The translations under genes and the position numbers were made by a program. This document shows, piece by piece, positions 1 through 7,369 of a stretch of 64,000 bases of DNA. Where the stretch lies: assembly GCA_964493425.1 (NCBI GenBank), contig CAZBMW010000001.1:191572-255571 (forward strand), given 5' to 3'. Position 1 is the first letter of the stretch. The number at the start of each line of letters is the position of its first letter. The DNA is from CAYLMG01 sp964493425 (lineage in GTDB: Bacteria; Planctomycetota; Phycisphaerae; Sedimentisphaerales; Anaerobacaceae). Below the pieces are notes generated by a model that was not told where the DNA came from, made no database searches, and was given only the letters and a program-made list of their open reading frames with translations.

Positions 1-662
1 ATTTGTTTGTAAACATCGCGCATAGCATTGGAGTTGCCGATGATGTTTTCCGGCCTGAACCGGTCCTCGAGCTCGCTGCGAAGCCTTATGTTTTCGTCTT
101 CGAGCGTTCGGCGCAAAGCCTCTTCCTCTCGCTGGCCTCTTACATTATTTGCTATCATACTTGCTACAATACTTAATACTCGCAGGTCGTCTTCGAGAGG
201 GATATTTTGATTATATGTCCTGTCAATTGATATTGTTCCTATTGTCTCCTTGTCTATCGAGATAGGCACACAGATAAAGCTTATTTCTTCTTTTGTTTCT
301 TGTCCCCTGCCGAACCTGTTGAGAAACAAGGGTTCTTCCGATACCTTAGGCACTATCATTGCCTTGCCGGTTTGTATAACTTTACCGGTTATGCCTTCTC
401 CTATTTTGTAGCTTACTTTTGTATTGCGGTTTTTAGGCAGTTTAAGCGTTACTTCAGTTGTTATTTCATTCCCGCTCGGCGACAAAAGGGTTATTGCTCC
501 TCTTTTCATCTCAAGTTCATTGTCGAGCAGGTCAAGCACTTCAGCCAGTGTCTGTTTTTGATTTAATCCTGAAGCAAGAATCTGGCTGATTTTATATAGG
601 GTATCGAGGCTATTGGGGAATTTTGACTGTTTTATGATATTCGTGTTGTTATTGGAGTTCAT
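1..662 (-). CDS. nifA: NifA-type sigma-54 activator (5' part, cut by window edge)
   Basis: Reading the minus strand from the ATG at 662 gives an open frame of about 220 codons that runs off the left edge. Residues ~20-165 form a GAF domain with the NifA-like run YKIGEGITGKVIQTGKA and the phrase EPLFLNRFGR. A charged helical linker follows (~170-200), then FRPENIIGNSNAMRDVYKQI, the start of a sigma-54-interacting AAA+ domain. Family knowledge: NifA binds upstream enhancers and activates sigma-54 promoters, classically of nif genes, with the GAF domain sensing nitrogen or redox state. The gene is divergent from three units that each carry a sigma-54 promoter, so it is the obvious activator candidate. 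The AAA+ and Fis-type HTH domains lie outside the window, so a general nitrogen activator of the same architecture is possible. The start is supported by AAGGA about 10 nt upstream. Confidence 0.85.
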   Translation of the reverse strand, partial: MNSNNNTNIIKQSKFPNSLDTLYKISQILASGLNQKQTLAEVLDLLDNELEMKRGAITLLSPSGNEITTEVTLKLPKNRNTKVSYKIGEGITGKVIQTGKAMIVPKVSEEPLFLNRFGRGQETKEEISFICVPISIDKETIGTISIDRTYNQNIPLEDDLRVLSIVASMIANNVRGQREEEALRRTLEDENIRLRSELEDRFRPENIIGNSNAMRDVYKQ

Positions 663-717
663 CAAACTCTAATCCTTACAGAAACTACTTTATTAAGTCT
701 CATTATATAATATACTA

Positions 718-755
718 CATATTTGTATCATAAGCATATTAATATTTCAAATATG
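718..755. promoter_or_regulatory. Inverted repeat in enhancer zone of torF-like promoter
   Basis: CATATTTG (718-725) and CAAATATG (748-755) are perfect reverse complements separated by 22 nt. They lie about 95-135 bp before the expected start from the sigma-54 promoter at 824-840, the usual distance for an activator site. It does not match the canonical NifA site TGT-N10-ACA, and AT-rich DNA yields such repeats by chance, so this is tentative. Confidence 0.3.
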
Positions 756-823
756 TTGCAGCCGAATTTTTAATTTTTTACCTTAACTTCTTACATATCA
801 AAAAGTTATGATTTTTGTTTTCT

Positions 824-840
824 TTGGCATTAAAATTGCA
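824..840 (+). promoter_or_regulatory. Sigma-54 (-24/-12) promoter of torF-like gene
   Basis: TTGGCATTAAAATTGCA has the GG and GC dinucleotides exactly 12 nt apart and fits YTGGCACGNNNNTTGCW with one departure in the -24 box (T for C). Transcription should start near 851, giving a leader of roughly 45 nt. Confidence 0.85.
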
Positions 841-896
841 TAGTGAGAATAATCCAGTAGATTTAGCTTTTTTTGAATTAATGTTGGAAGTTTTGA

Positions 897-1670
897 TTGA
901 GTGCCAAGATGATAAGAAAAAATATATTGTGTTTGTTGTATCTTTTTGCTTTGTCAGGATTTGCTTCAGCGGAAGGTGACCAGGATATCTCGGTTGATTT
1001 ATCCCTGGATTATGTCGGCAAGTATATATGGAGAGGGCAGAATGTAGTAGATGACCCGGTGCTTTGGCCTAATGTTAACATTGGTTTTGGAAAATGGAAA
1101 GCTACATTCTGGGGTAATTTTGAAACTACAAATATAAATTCTCAGAACGGTGAATTCACAGAATTTGATTATATTCTGGATTATTCAGATGACCTGCCGG
1201 GCTTTGAAGGCGTGGGTTTTTCTTTCGGTACGATTTATTATTACTTTCCGAGTGCCGGTGATACTACCGAGATTTACTGGGGCCTGAACTTCGATCTACC
1301 ACTGAATCCATCTTTTACCGTATATCACGATGTTCACGCTGCAGCCGGTACGTTCGTCTCGTTCAATCTTGAACATTCAATCGATAAAATCTTCGAGCTC
1401 GGCCCTGATTTGCCGGTTGGCTTGACTCTTGGCTCGGAGCTGACCTGGGGTTCGAGCTCGTACAACCATGCTTATTGGGGAGTTGACGATGATAAGATGA
1501 ATTACTGGCAGTTGACAGCCTCGTTTCCTGTCGAGCTTTCTGACGGCTGGACGCTTGCCGGAAACCTGTATTATGTGACGCTGTTGGGTGACTCGATTCG
1601 AAAGTCGGATGCCTTTAGAAAAGGAAGTGATTATTTTTTCGCAGGCATAAGCCTGTCAAAAAGCTTCTAA
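897..1670 (+). CDS. TorF-like outer-membrane beta-barrel protein
   Basis: The protein has 257 residues from the TTG at 897, which has GGAAG 6 nt upstream. An ATG at 909 is the alternative start. A signal peptide (cleavage after GFASA) precedes a body of alternating aromatic and polar residues ending in SKSF, the terminal Phe typical of BamA-inserted barrels. The opening DYVGKYIWRGQNV and the run GTIYYYFPSAG resemble the TorF/Gcw_chp family of putative porins (TIGR02001-like). These often occur beside ammonium or other small-solute transporters, but their substrate is not established. Its own sigma-54 promoter and its place directly before two amt operons suggest a role in passing a nitrogen compound across the outer membrane. 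That role is inference. Confidence 0.7.
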   Translation: MSAKMIRKNILCLLYLFALSGFASAEGDQDISVDLSLDYVGKYIWRGQNVVDDPVLWPNVNIGFGKWKATFWGNFETTNINSQNGEFTEFDYILDYSDDLPGFEGVGFSFGTIYYYFPSAGDTTEIYWGLNFDLPLNPSFTVYHDVHAAAGTFVSFNLEHSIDKIFELGPDLPVGLTLGSELTWGSSSYNHAYWGVDDDKMNYWQLTASFPVELSDGWTLAGNLYYVTLLGDSIRKSDAFRKGSDYFFAGISLSKSF

Positions 1671-1742
1671 TGATGAAATATTATTCATAAAGCCGAGGTA
1701 TATTTCAAAATTTTAGCATGAGCTAACAATAAAAATACAATT

Positions 1743-1759
1743 ATGTTTTATGCAAACAT
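1743..1759. promoter_or_regulatory. Inverted repeat upstream of amt1 promoter
   Basis: ATGTTT-N5-AAACAT lies about 125-140 bp before the expected amt1 transcription start. The inner TGT and ACA are 9 nt apart, not the 10 of a classical NifA site. It is a tentative activator site only. Confidence 0.3.
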
Positions 1760-1854
1760 AAATATTACAATAATGTTATATATTAAAAAGCTTTTCTCTC
1801 CTTATCATTTTTGTATCTCTTTGAATAATAAGACCTTAGATTAATTTATAGATT

Positions 1855-1871
1855 ATGGCACGGCTTTTGCG
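1855..1871 (+). promoter_or_regulatory. Sigma-54 (-24/-12) promoter of amt1-glnK1
   Basis: ATGGCACGGCTTTTGCG contains a perfect TGGCACG -24 element and TTTGC -12 element with 12-nt GG-to-GC spacing. The expected start is near 1882, about 45 nt before the amt1 start codon. Confidence 0.92.
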
Positions 1872-1925
1872 ATTCTAAAATTATTAAAATTCTATTCGTA
1901 GAGCTAATAATGAATGGAGCATTCT

Positions 1926-3287
1926 ATGAATATTAAAACTGATAAGATGTTATTTAGAAGAAGCATTCTGATAGTTGTATTTGCTTTTCTTTTTCTATTA
2001 GCAAAGCCGTTATATGCTTCGCAGCTTTCTATCGATTTATCAGATATCACTACAGGCCTTGATACTGTCTGGGTGCTTATTGCTGCGTTTCTGGTCTTCT
2101 TTATGCAGGCTGGTTTCGGAATGGTAGAAGCTGGCTTCATCAGGGCCAAAAATACCTGTAACATACTGACGAAGAACTTTCTTGATTTTTGTATGGCTTC
2201 ACTTGGTTTCTTCCTTGTGGGCTATGCACTTATGTTTGGTGATGGTAACGCTTTTGTTGGAACAAAAGGTTTCTGTCTTACAGGTATCGGGAACGAAGCC
2301 AATGGGATACCGTTATATGCCTTCTGGCTTTTTCAGGCTGCATTTTGCGGAGCGGCTGCGACTATCGTTGCAGGTGGTATGGCTGAAAGAATGAAGTTTC
2401 CTGCTTACCTGATTTATTCGTTTTTGATGTCGGCCCTGATATATCCTGTTGTAGGCCACTGGATATGGGGCGGCGGATGGCTAAGTAAAATGGGATTTGC
2501 CGATTTTGCAGGCTCAACCGTTGTTCACACTGTCGGTGGTGTCGCAGCTCTTGTAGGGACGATTATGTTGAAACCAAGAGAGGGCAAGTACGGCCTGGAT
2601 GGCAAGCCCAATATGTTGCCCGGCCATAATATACCGCTGGCGTCTTTGGGAGTTTTTATATTATGGTTCGGCTGGTTCGGTTTCAACGCAGGCTCTACTC
2701 TTGGGGTGGGGGATGGCTCGTTAATAGCAAGAGTTGCGTTGAATACGAATTTGGCGGCAGCTTTGGGCGGCATAGCTGCTATGGCTACTGTCTGGAAAAG
2801 ATTCGGAAAGCCCGATTTGTCGATGGCTATGAATGGTGCATTAGCCGGCTTGGTTGCAATAACTGCACCTTGTGCCTATGTTGACCCTTGGGCAGCTCTG
2901 GTTATTGGTGCTGCTGCAGGATACATAGTCGTAAGGGCAGTGGAGATTTTAGACAAGTTGCAAATCGACGACCCTGTTGGCGCTTTTCCGGTACACGGTG
3001 TTTGCGGAATCTGGGGAACTTTATGTGTTGGCATTTTTGGCAAAGCATCGCTTGGATTGAAATATAACGGCTTTGTATATAGTGCGAATCCTATGCAGCT
3101 TGGCTGGCAGATCATAGGTATCGTAAGTGCCGTTGCGTTTGTTGCGGTTAGTATGGGAATCGTGTTTAAGCTAATTGACCTTGCAATCGGGCTCAGGATA
3201 GGTCGTGATGAGGAATTAAGAGGTTTGGATATCGGCGAGCACGGCATGGAGGCTTACGGCGGGTTCCAGATATTCAGTACCACATGA
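1926..3287 (+). CDS. amt: Ammonium transporter, Amt family (first copy)
   Basis: This is an inner-membrane ammonium channel of the Amt/Mep/Rh family. The ATG at 1926 is chosen because GGAG lies 6 nt upstream and the product then opens with a signal-like segment (MNIKTDKMLFRRSILIVVF...). The in-frame ATG at 1914 has no such site. About eleven membrane helices follow. The pore twin histidines are visible as H201 in STVVHTVGG and H357 in PVHGVCGIWG, and the family phrase WFGWFGFNAGS is intact. The C-terminal cytosolic tail is present for PII docking. The next gene, 20 nt downstream, encodes a PII protein, the standard amtB-glnK pairing in which GlnK plugs the channel when ammonium is plentiful. 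Transcription probably starts at the sigma-54 site at 1855. Confidence 0.95.
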   Translation: MNIKTDKMLFRRSILIVVFAFLFLLAKPLYASQLSIDLSDITTGLDTVWVLIAAFLVFFMQAGFGMVEAGFIRAKNTCNILTKNFLDFCMASLGFFLVGYALMFGDGNAFVGTKGFCLTGIGNEANGIPLYAFWLFQAAFCGAAATIVAGGMAERMKFPAYLIYSFLMSALIYPVVGHWIWGGGWLSKMGFADFAGSTVVHTVGGVAALVGTIMLKPREGKYGLDGKPNMLPGHNIPLASLGVFILWFGWFGFNAGSTLGVGDGSLIARVALNTNLAAALGGIAAMATVWKRFGKPDLSMAMNGALAGLVAITAPCAYVDPWAALVIGAAAGYIVVRAVEILDKLQIDDPVGAFPVHGVCGIWGTLCVGIFGKASLGLKYNGFVYSANPMQLGWQIIGIVSAVAFVAVSMGIVFKLIDLAIGLRIGRDEELRGLDIGEHGMEAYGGFQIFSTT

Positions 3288-3307
3288 TTTTTTAGAAGGG
3301 AATTTTT

Positions 3308-3649
3308 ATGAAGCTTATAATTGCTTATATTCAGCCGCATAGGCTTAACGATGTCAAAAGAGCTTTATATAAATATGAGGTGGGAAAAATGTCTGTAACC
3401 AATGCTCTCGGTTGCGGCGAGCAGCAGGGCTACGAAGAAAGCTATCGAGGTGTTAAGTTTGAAGTTAACCTGCTAAAAAAAGTCAGACTTGAAATCGCGG
3501 TTAATGAAAATTTTGTTGAAAAGACAGTTAATGGAATAATAGAAGGTGCGAGGACAGGCCAGATTGGAGATGGGAAAATCTTCATAGTCGATCTGCCCGA
3601 ATGCATTCGTATCCGCACCGGTGAAAGAGGAGGCAAGGCCATAGGGTAA
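3308..3649 (+). CDS. glnK: PII signal protein GlnK (first copy)
   Basis: A 113-residue PII trimer subunit, full length for the family. The B-loop and C-terminal signature (GARTGQIGDGKIFIVDLPE, then RIRTGERGGKAIG) for ATP/ADP and 2-oxoglutarate binding is intact. The T-loop (37-55) reads CGEQQGYEESYRGVKFEVN. Tyr46 is present, but position 51, the residue uridylylated by GlnD in proteobacteria, is Phe, and position 49, the Ser phosphorylated in cyanobacteria, is Val. Regulation of its Amt partner probably rests on nucleotide and 2-oxoglutarate binding alone. It is co-transcribed with amt1, and AGAAGGG precedes the ATG. Confidence 0.95.
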   Translation: MKLIIAYIQPHRLNDVKRALYKYEVGKMSVTNALGCGEQQGYEESYRGVKFEVNLLKKVRLEIAVNENFVEKTVNGIIEGARTGQIGDGKIFIVDLPECIRIRTGERGGKAIG

Positions 3650-3670
3650 TATGAATTTTTTAATGAAATG

Positions 3671-3731
3671 CTTGAGCGCCAAATAGATTGCTCAAGTGAT
3701 GGTGGGCTCTGAGCCACGGCTGCCAGAGCCC
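3671..3731 (+). terminator. Tandem hairpins after glnK1
   Basis: Two stem-loops follow glnK1: CTTGAGC/GCTCAAG (3671-3696) and an 8-bp GGGCTCTG/CAGAGCCC stem (3704-3731) with an inner AGCC/GGCT extension. A short T-containing run (CATTTTAA) follows. They probably terminate amt1-glnK1 transcription and separate it from the amt2 promoter. Confidence 0.6.
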
Positions 3732-3786
3732 CCATTTTAACGTAAAAAACACAATAATGTAGTAATTTTTTAATAAAATACAAAAA

Positions 3787-3805
3787 TGTATCTTTATTCT
3801 ATACA
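3787..3805. promoter_or_regulatory. Inverted repeat upstream of amt2 promoter
   Basis: TGTAT-N9-ATACA sits about 100-120 bp before the expected amt2 transcription start, where an enhancer-binding protein would bind. The arms differ from those before torF-like and amt1, so a shared operator is not shown. Confidence 0.3.
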
Positions 3806-3878
3806 GGCTCCGAGCGGTTTGTAAGCTTAACTATAGCTTTTACAGCATCTTATGTAAATATAGCTTTGAAAAATCGAC

Positions 3879-3895
3879 TTGGCACGTTCATTGCT
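3879..3895 (+). promoter_or_regulatory. Sigma-54 (-24/-12) promoter of amt2-glnK2-glnA
   Basis: TTGGCACGTTCATTGCT matches the sigma-54 consensus at every conserved position with 12-nt GG-to-GC spacing. The expected start is near 3906, about 65 nt before amt2. No separate promoter was seen in the short gaps before glnK2 and glnA. Confidence 0.93.
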
Positions 3896-3970
3896 AATAT
3901 TTAATAAGCAGCCGTTTTCTGTAGTTGCAAAAAGGTTTATTCAAAAGCAACCGTCAAGGAGTAAAGAGGA

Positions 3971-5311
3971 ATGAAGGTAACACTGACTTTAATAGTGATT
4001 CTTTTATTAACCACTGGCATAGCGTTTTGCCAAGCAGAATCATCGGGTGAAGAAAGTTCTTTGACAAGTCAAAATCCTGCAATCGACACAGGAGATACAG
4101 CGTGGGTATTAATGTCAGCGGCGCTTGTGTTACTTATGACACCGGCACTGGCATTTTTCTATGGTGGGCTGGTGCGACGAAAAAATATGCTGTCGGTCCT
4201 TATGCAGTGTTTTATGATTCTGTGCATAATAAGTTTTCAATGGGTAATATGTGGATACAGTTTATCGTTCGGGCCGGATAAAAGCTCTATTATTGGTGGC
4301 CTCGATTGGTCGTTTTTGAAGAACGTGGGTATGACGCCAAATGCCGACTACGTCGCAACGGTCCCGCACGAAGTCTTTATGATGTTCCAGATGATGTTTG
4401 CCATTATAACGCCGGCGTTAATAATAGGAGCTTTTGCCGAGCGAATGAGATTTTCGGCACTTGTAATTTTTACATTGCTGTGGGCAACCATCGTATATGA
4501 CCCGATTACCCACTGGTTCTGGGGCGCAGGTGGTTTTTTGAAAAACGCCGGTACTCTTGACTTTGCCGGAGGAGCGGTCGTTCATATCAACGCAGGTATG
4601 ACGGCTTTGGCGGCTGCATTGATTCTGGGAAAAAGGCAGGGATATCCATCCGCCATATCACCTCCGCATAACTTACCTTTTGCAGTTTTGGGTGCTGGTT
4701 TGCTTTGGTTCGGCTGGTTCGGTTTTAATGCGGGCAGTGCACTGAAGGCGTCCGGTCTGGCAGGAAATGCCTTTGCCGTAACGCATATTTCAGGAGCAGT
4801 TGCAGGAACAACATGGTCAATACTTGATTGGCTCAGGTATAAAAAACCGACTACACTGGGTATGATTACCGGCGCGGTTGCCGGCCTTGCAGCAATTACT
4901 CCGGCCTCCGGTTTTGTTACGCCAATGGGGGCAATATGGATAGGTATAGGCGCAGGCGTTTTTCCGTGGCTGGCAGTAACTTGTCTTAAGGCAACGCTTC
5001 ATTACGATGATTCATTGGATGTTTTTGGTGTGCATGGAATCGGAGGTATCTGGGGTGTGCTTGCAACCGGTATATGGGCCACGAAAACGATTAATCCGAA
5101 TGGCGCAGATGGCTTGTTGTATGGCAATCCGGCGCAGTTGTGGATTCAGGCAAAGGCGGTTGTTATCACAGTTGTGTATTCATTTCTTGTCGGCGCCTTA
5201 CTTCTAAAATTCGTGGATGCTGTAATGAAACTGCGGGTGAGTGAGCACGAAGAACGGGTGGGTCTGGACTTGACGCAGCATCGAGAGGCCGCTTATACTA
5301 TCATCGACTAA
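3971..5311 (+). CDS. amtB: Ammonium transporter, Amt family (second copy)
   Basis: A 446-residue Amt channel with a cleavable signal peptide (MKVTLTLIVILLLTTGIAFC) and AAGGAG/AGAGG before the ATG. Features of the proteobacterial-type AmtB are clear: GDTAWVLMSAALVLLMTPALAF-type first helix, H205 in GGAVVHINAG, H355 in FGVHGIGGIWG, and a C-terminal tail (LRVSEHEERVGLDLTQH) that GlnK contacts. It differs clearly from the first Amt, which resembles cyanobacterial Amt1 in its opening and loop regions, so the two are not a recent tandem duplication. It begins an operon with glnK2 (18 nt gap) and glnA. Confidence 0.95.
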   Translation: MKVTLTLIVILLLTTGIAFCQAESSGEESSLTSQNPAIDTGDTAWVLMSAALVLLMTPALAFFYGGLVRRKNMLSVLMQCFMILCIISFQWVICGYSLSFGPDKSSIIGGLDWSFLKNVGMTPNADYVATVPHEVFMMFQMMFAIITPALIIGAFAERMRFSALVIFTLLWATIVYDPITHWFWGAGGFLKNAGTLDFAGGAVVHINAGMTALAAALILGKRQGYPSAISPPHNLPFAVLGAGLLWFGWFGFNAGSALKASGLAGNAFAVTHISGAVAGTTWSILDWLRYKKPTTLGMITGAVAGLAAITPASGFVTPMGAIWIGIGAGVFPWLAVTCLKATLHYDDSLDVFGVHGIGGIWGVLATGIWATKTINPNGADGLLYGNPAQLWIQAKAVVITVVYSFLVGALLLKFVDAVMKLRVSEHEERVGLDLTQHREAAYTIID

Positions 5312-5329
5312 ACGAGAAAGGAAGAAATA

Positions 5330-5671
5330 ATGAAGTATATAGTAGCTGTTATTCAGCCGGACCGACTTGATGAGGTTCTTAGAAGATTGACCGAAAAGGA
5401 GATTCATCTTGTAACGGTATCGAGTGTTGTCGGCCGAGGCAGACAGAAAGGCATCGCAGAAGTTTATAGGGGACATAAGGAGCAGGGCAGCTTGCTGAAA
5501 AAAACAAAGTTGGAAATAGCAGTGAACGAGGAGTTTGTCGAGCCGACCGTAGAAGCAATAACCGAAGGAGCAAGAACAGGTCAGATAGGTGATGGCAAAA
5601 TATTTGTTGTGGACTTGCCGGAATGTATAAGAATTCGTACGGGCGAAAGAGGCGGAAAAGCGATAGGCTAA
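5330..5671 (+). CDS. glnK: PII signal protein GlnK (second copy)
   Basis: A 113-residue PII protein whose last 40 residues are almost identical to those of the first copy (EGARTGQIGDGKIF, LPECIRIRTGERGGKAIG), while the T-loop has diverged: GRGRQKGIAEVYRGHKEQGS. Tyr46 is kept, but position 51 is Glu instead of the modifiable Tyr. It lies between amt2 and glnA, so it may control the channel and possibly glutamine synthetase. Different T-loops in the two copies suggest each is matched to its own Amt. Confidence 0.95.
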   Translation: MKYIVAVIQPDRLDEVLRRLTEKEIHLVTVSSVVGRGRQKGIAEVYRGHKEQGSLLKKTKLEIAVNEEFVEPTVEAITEGARTGQIGDGKIFVVDLPECIRIRTGERGGKAIG

Positions 5672-5706
5672 AAACAGATTAAACAAATTATTGAAAGGAA
5701 AATAGA

Positions 5707-7119
5707 ATGACCCCGAAAGAGTTTTTTGAATTTGCAAAGAAAAATAATGCGAAAATGGTCGACTTGAAATTTACCGACCTTTTAGGAACCTGGCAGCATT
5801 GTTCTTTTCCTGTTGATACATGGGATGAGGACACTTTTGTTGATGGTGTCGGTTTTGACGGCTCGTCGATTCGCGGCTGGCAGGGAATCCATGTCTCGGA
5901 TATGCTGGCTGTGCCTGACCCTGATACAACTGTGATAGACCCGTTCTTTAAAGAGCCGACTGTAAGCATCATAGCCAACATAGTTGACCCTGTCACTAAA
6001 GAAGATTACAGCCGCGACCCGCGTCACGTTGCAAGAAAGGGTACGGCTTACTTGAAGAAAACCGGTATTGCTGACACGTGCTTCATAGGGCCGGAACCGG
6101 AGTTTTTTATATTCGATGAGGTTCGCTATGAGCAAAATCAGCATACGGGGATGTATAAGATAGATTCCGTTGAGGGGGCCTGGAATACTGCCCGTTTTGA
6201 AGAGCCAAACCTTGGATACAAACCAAGTTTCAAAGGTGGTTACTTCCCAGTGAGCCCGACCGATACCTATCAGGACCTTCGGGGTGAAATGGTGGCTGAA
6301 ATGAAAAAAGTCGGTATTGTTGTTGAATGTCACCATCATGAGGTGGCTACAGCCGGACAGAGTGAAATTGATATGCAGTTTACCGACCTGTTGAAAATGG
6401 CTGACCAGTTTATGTGGTACAAATATATTGCTAAGAATGTCGCAAAAAGGAACGGCAAGACGGTAACATTTATGCCAAAGCCGGTTTTTGAAGATAACGG
6501 CAGCGGTATGCATACTCACCTTTCGCTTTGGAAAGGCGGCAAGCCATTATTCGCAGGGGATGGTTACGCCGGTCTTAGTATCATCGGTATTTATGCCATA
6601 GGCGGAATCTTAAAGCATGCACCGGCGATTTTGGCTTTTGCTGCTCCGACAACGAATTCGTACAGAAGGCTCGTCCCTGGTTTCGAGGCACCTGTTAATC
6701 TTGTGATGTCACAAAGAAACCGTTCTGCTGGTGTCAGGATTCCGATGTATTCGGCAAGTCCGAAAACCAAGAGACTGGAGTTCCGCTGTCCTGACCCTAC
6801 GTGTAATGGATACCTCACGTGGACTGCTATGCTTATGGCTGTTCTGGATGGGATTCAGAATAAGATTGAACCTGGAAAGCCGTTGGATTGTGATATCTAT
6901 GAAATGACGCCTGAAGAGCTGGCGAAGTATCCGAAGACACCGGGTTCTCTTGCTGAGGCATTAGATGCACTTGAAAAGGACCATAAGTTCCTTAAGGCTG
7001 GCGATGTTTTTACCGAAGATTTAATTGAGACCTGGATTCAATGGAAGAAGGATAACGAAATTGATCCCTTGGCTCTGAGACCTCATCCTTATGAGTTCCA
7101 TCTTTATTATGATTCTTAA
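5707..7119 (+). CDS. glnA: Glutamine synthetase type I
   Basis: ATP-dependent amidation of glutamate, the first step of the GS-GOGAT route. The 470 residues match dodecameric GSI. Visible signatures include the beta-grasp region with FDGSSIRGW, the ATP/glutamate region with GPEPEFF and NGSGMHTHLSLWK, and the glutamate flap region RLVPGFEAPVNLV. Tyr398 in DIYEMTPEEL aligns with the adenylylation tyrosine of E. coli GSI-beta (LYDLPPEE), so GlnE-type control is possible but unproven. AAAGGA precedes the ATG, and the gene ends the sigma-54-driven amt2 operon. Confidence 0.97.
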   Translation: MTPKEFFEFAKKNNAKMVDLKFTDLLGTWQHCSFPVDTWDEDTFVDGVGFDGSSIRGWQGIHVSDMLAVPDPDTTVIDPFFKEPTVSIIANIVDPVTKEDYSRDPRHVARKGTAYLKKTGIADTCFIGPEPEFFIFDEVRYEQNQHTGMYKIDSVEGAWNTARFEEPNLGYKPSFKGGYFPVSPTDTYQDLRGEMVAEMKKVGIVVECHHHEVATAGQSEIDMQFTDLLKMADQFMWYKYIAKNVAKRNGKTVTFMPKPVFEDNGSGMHTHLSLWKGGKPLFAGDGYAGLSIIGIYAIGGILKHAPAILAFAAPTTNSYRRLVPGFEAPVNLVMSQRNRSAGVRIPMYSASPKTKRLEFRCPDPTCNGYLTWTAMLMAVLDGIQNKIEPGKPLDCDIYEMTPEELAKYPKTPGSLAEALDALEKDHKFLKAGDVFTEDLIETWIQWKKDNEIDPLALRPHPYEFHLYYDS

Positions 7120-7167
7120 GTCTTGGTAAAAGAGCGTATAATTTTTTCGGGGTTGTGCTATTGGTTG

Positions 7168-7199
7168 GCCCTGGGTAGAGATTTATCTCTGCTCAGGGC
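7168..7199 (+). terminator. Hairpin terminator after glnA
   Basis: A 14-bp stem (GCCCTGGGTAGAGA with TCTCTGCTCAGGGC, two G-U pairs) encloses a TTTA/TTTAT loop and is followed by TTTAATATCTTATT. It lies about 50 nt after the glnA stop. The remaining 170 nt up to gltB are AT-rich leader in which I see no sigma-54 site. Confidence 0.7.
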
Positions 7200-7369
7200 T
7201 TTAATATCTTATTACTTATTCTGATGGTATTAGTATTGTTGAAAATTGATATAAAGATAATTAACTGCCTGAATCTTTCAAAGAATAGTATATTTAATTA
7301 GGCGTTCTTATTGCGTAATAAGTATAGTGAATATGGATATTGATTATTAGTTAAGCTTATAAAGGTAAA

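Noticed and set aside
300..566. 88-codon plus-strand frame at the left edge
   Set aside because: It is antisense to the NifA-type GAF domain, which is clearly the real coding frame.
5204..5737. 177-codon minus-strand frame over glnK2
   Set aside because: Antisense to the conserved PII gene with unlike-protein composition.
7120..7369. Possible sigma-54 promoter before gltB
   Set aside because: No TGGC-N8-TGC pattern with the right spacing was found. The region holds only a terminator and AT-rich leader.
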